A DNA stretch of 64,000 nt from NCBI GenBank assembly GCA_017625695.1, contig JAGAKI010000073.1, positions 1 to 64,000 on the forward strand, written 5' to 3'. Positions 61,970-64,000 of this stretch are shown here, piece by piece. The notes beneath the pieces are model-generated. The model had not been told where the DNA came from. It saw only the letters and a program-made list of their open reading frames with translations, and ran no database searches. The stretch comes from Clostridia bacterium. GTDB taxonomy: Bacteria > Bacillota > Clostridia > UMGS1840. How positions within the stretch are numbered: the stretch's first letter is position 1; the number at the start of each line of letters is the position of its first letter. A program made the position numbers and the translations under genes.

Positions 61970-64000
61970 ATGGATACTCAAATGTTTGAAAATGAACATA
62001 TTGTTCCGGTTGATTTGGTCCATGAGATGAAATCTGCCTATCTGGCATATTCCATGTCGGTTATCGTGGCAAGAGCTTTGCCCGATGTCCGTGACGGCTT
62101 AAAACCGGTACACAGAAGAATTTTATATACCATGCACGAAGACGGGTTAACGCCCGATAAGGCATACAGAAAATGTGCAACCACCGTTGGTGACGTTTTG
62201 GGGAGATACCATCCCCACGGTGACGCATCCGTTTATGATGCTTTGGTTCGTCTGGCACAGGATTTCTCCCTTCGTTATCCGTTGGTAGACGGTCAGGGGA
62301 ACTTCGGTTCCATTGACGGGGACCCTGCTGCTGCTTACCGTTATACGGAAGCAAGAATGGCACGTTTAGCACAGCTGATGTTAAAAGAAATTGACAAAGA
62401 AACCGTTGATTTTGCACCCAACTTTGATGAACGCTTAAAAGAACCTACCGTGTTGCCGTCCCGTTTTCCCAATCTTTTGGTGAACGGTTCTGCGGGGATT
62501 GCGGTTGGTATGGCGACTAACATTCCGCCTCATAATTTAACCGAATGTATTGATGCGATTTGTGCAACCATTGATAATCCCGAAATCACCATCGAAGAAA
62601 TCATGGAATATATCAAAGGTCCTGATTTTCCCACCGCAGGGAATATTATGGGCAAAAGCGGCATCCGTTCTTATTTCCAGACCGGTCGTGGTAAGGTGAT
62701 TGTGCGTGCTCAGGCTGAAATCGAGGATGATGGCAACCGTCAGAGAATTATCGTGACCGAATTGCCCTATCAGGTGAATAAAGCACGACTGATTGAAAAA
62801 ATTGCAGAATTGGTACATGAAAAACGTTTGGAAGGCATTGCCGACCTTCGTGATGAATCCGATAAGGATGTTGGCGTTCGTATCGTAATCGAAGTGAAAA
62901 AAGATGCGGCGGCAAATATCGTGTTGAACAATCTCTATAAATACACTCAGATGCAAGATACCTTCGGGGTTATTATGTTAGCCCTGGTAGATGGTCAGCC
63001 GAAAGTATTGAACATCCGTGAAGTGCTGGATTGCTATATTGACCACCAGAAGGATATCATCATCAGAAGAACCATCTATGATAAGAGAAAAGCGGAAGCA
63101 AGAGCCCATATCTTGGAAGGTTTAAAGAAAGCGTTAGACCACATTGATGAAGTCATTGCTACCATTCGTGCATCCTATAACAATGCGAAAGAAAACCTGG
63201 TAGAAAAATTTGGGTTCTCTGAAATCCAGGCTCAGGCAATTTTGGATATGAGACTCCAGAAATTACAAGGTTTGGAAAAAGAGAAAATCGAAAACGAACT
63301 GGCTGATATCATCAAGCAGATTGCTTACTATGCAGAGATTTTAGCATCCGAACAGATGGTATTAGACATCATTAAAACTGAATTAACCGAAATTAAAGAT
63401 AAATATGGTGACGCCCGCCGTACCAAAATCACCTTCGACTACTCTCAGATTGACGATGAAGATTTAATCGAAGAAGAAGATATGGTGATCTCCTTAACTC
63501 ACTTGGGTTATGTAAAACGTCAGCCCACCGACACGTTTAAGAGTCAGCATAGAGGCGGCAGAGGGATTGCAGGCCTTTCCACCCGTGAAGAAGACTTTGT
63601 GGAAGAGTTGTTCGTTACCTCTACTCATAACTACATTCTGTTCTTTACCAACACAGGCAGAGTGTTCAAATTAAAAGCCTATCAGATTCCCGAAGCATCC
63701 CGTACGGCGAAAGGTACTGCAATTGTGAACCTGCTCAACTTAGAGCCGGGTGAAACTATTTCGGCAACCATTCCCATGAGAGACTTCGAGGAAGGAAAAT
63801 ATCTTGTCATGACCACCAAAAACGGTGTCATTAAGAAAACCGAGCTGATGGAATATGATACCAACCGTTCCGGTGGCTTAAGAGCTATCGCAATGGACGA
63901 AGATGACGAGTTGATGCAGGTAAAAATTGTTACCGATGACCACGAAGTGGTACTGACTACCTATTTAGGGATGTCTATCCGCTTTAAAATCAGCGATATC
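61970..64000 (+). CDS. gyrA: DNA gyrase subunit A (3' truncated by window end)
   Basis: The first 677 codons; the frame runs open to the window edge, so the C-terminal beta-pinwheel is only partly present. Breakage-reunion domain with the catalytic Tyr in [13 protein letters not shown] and the quinolone-resistance region [15 protein letters not shown]. At the site of E. coli Ser83 there is Ala, with Asp kept at position 87. Ribosome site CAGAAAGGAAG. Transcribed with gyrB. Confidence 0.97.
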   Translation, partial: MDTQMFENEHIVPVDLVHEMKSAYLAYSMSVIVARALPDVRDGLKPVHRRILYTMHEDGLTPDKAYRKCATTVGDVLGRYHPHGDASVYDALVRLAQDFSLRYPLVDGQGNFGSIDGDPAAAYRYTEARMARLAQLMLKEIDKETVDFAPNFDERLKEPTVLPSRFPNLLVNGSAGIAVGMATNIPPHNLTECIDAICATIDNPEITIEEIMEYIKGPDFPTAGNIMGKSGIRSYFQTGRGKVIVRAQAEIEDDGNRQRIIVTELPYQVNKARLIEKIAELVHEKRLEGIADLRDESDKDVGVRIVIEVKKDAAANIVLNNLYKYTQMQDTFGVIMLALVDGQPKVLNIREVLDCYIDHQKDIIIRRTIYDKRKAEARAHILEGLKKALDHIDEVIATIRASYNNAKENLVEKFGFSEIQAQAILDMRLQKLQGLEKEKIENELADIIKQIAYYAEILASEQMVLDIIKTELTEIKDKYGDARRTKITFDYSQIDDEDLIEEEDMVISLTHLGYVKRQPTDTFKSQHRGGRGIAGLSTREEDFVEELFVTSTHNYILFFTNTGRVFKLKAYQIPEASRTAKGTAIVNLLNLEPGETISATIPMRDFEEGKYLVMTTKNGVIKKTELMEYDTNRSGGLRAIAMDEDDELMQVKIVTDDHEVVLTTYLGMSIRFKISDI

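Overview
The window looks like chromosomal core sequence from an anaerobic Clostridia-type Firmicute (Bacillota), probably an uncultured gut lineage. Support comes from Firmicute gene orders (spoVG-glmU-prs; remB-gyrB-gyrA; pyrK-pyrD), clostridial markers (electron-bifurcating NfnAB, a SCIFF-peptide maturase, an ECF-type RibU under an FMN riboswitch, MurT/GatD, CdaA/CdaR) and consistently canonical sigma-A promoters with 17-bp spacers. There is no prophage, IS transposase, CRISPR array or defence island. The right end lies close to the usual oriC neighbourhood (remB, gyrB, gyrA).

Layout. 1-473: non-coding, with two diverged copies of a tRNA-Ser(CGA)-like 5' half. 474-8221 (minus): one probable six-gene envelope operon, rnjA-murT-gatD-femX-(radical-SAM-linked protein)-GT/csaB. 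8557-10783: nfnAB. 10834-16387: patatin, ksgA, pckG, murA. 16585-19172: cdaA-cdaR, then an FMN riboswitch and ribU. 19233-21601 (minus): recA with an SOS box, and cinA. 21724-21923: a structured small RNA with its own promoter and terminator. 22004-24348: a secreted protein, dispersed palindromes, acpP and plsX. 24433-26563 (minus): prs, a GlmU acetyltransferase half and spoVG. 26835-29500 (minus): dgt-like HD hydrolase, proC and a DUF6062-like gene. 29722-36556: pyrBCFKD and thrS. 36720-43895: Lrp regulator plus aminotransferase, trmL, scfB, coaE, M18 aminopeptidase, era, mntP. 43854-52082: envelope and secreted proteins (phosphodiester glycosidase, SLH protein, 5'-nucleotidase) followed by trmN6-like and rsmI genes. 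52301-55269: rpsU, citrate synthase, M24 peptidase. 55305-59052 (minus): thioesterase, mutS2, polysaccharide deacetylase. 59245-64000: a small membrane protein, remB, gyrB and the first 677 codons of gyrA.

How the genes fit together. Much of the window concerns the cell envelope: lipid II amidation (murT/gatD), bridge synthesis (femX), MurA, GlmU, c-di-AMP signalling, pyruvylation of a wall polymer (CsaB) and an SLH protein that would bind that polymer. The rest is central metabolism (PEP carboxykinase, citrate synthase, Nfn, pyrimidine synthesis, PRPP) and information processing (RNase J, KsgA, RecA, MutS2, gyrase).

Most notable observations: a GatD that has lost both its catalytic Cys and its catalytic His; a roughly 200-nt RNA with perfectly paired ends that resembles 6S RNA in layout; a GlmU reduced to its acetyltransferase half in otherwise conserved synteny; a SCIFF maturase without its peptide; a glycosyltransferase-CsaB fusion; and tandem tRNA-Ser half genes that may mark an old integration site. 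No wholly new multi-gene system is evident. All functional calls come from reading the sequence; no database search was run.
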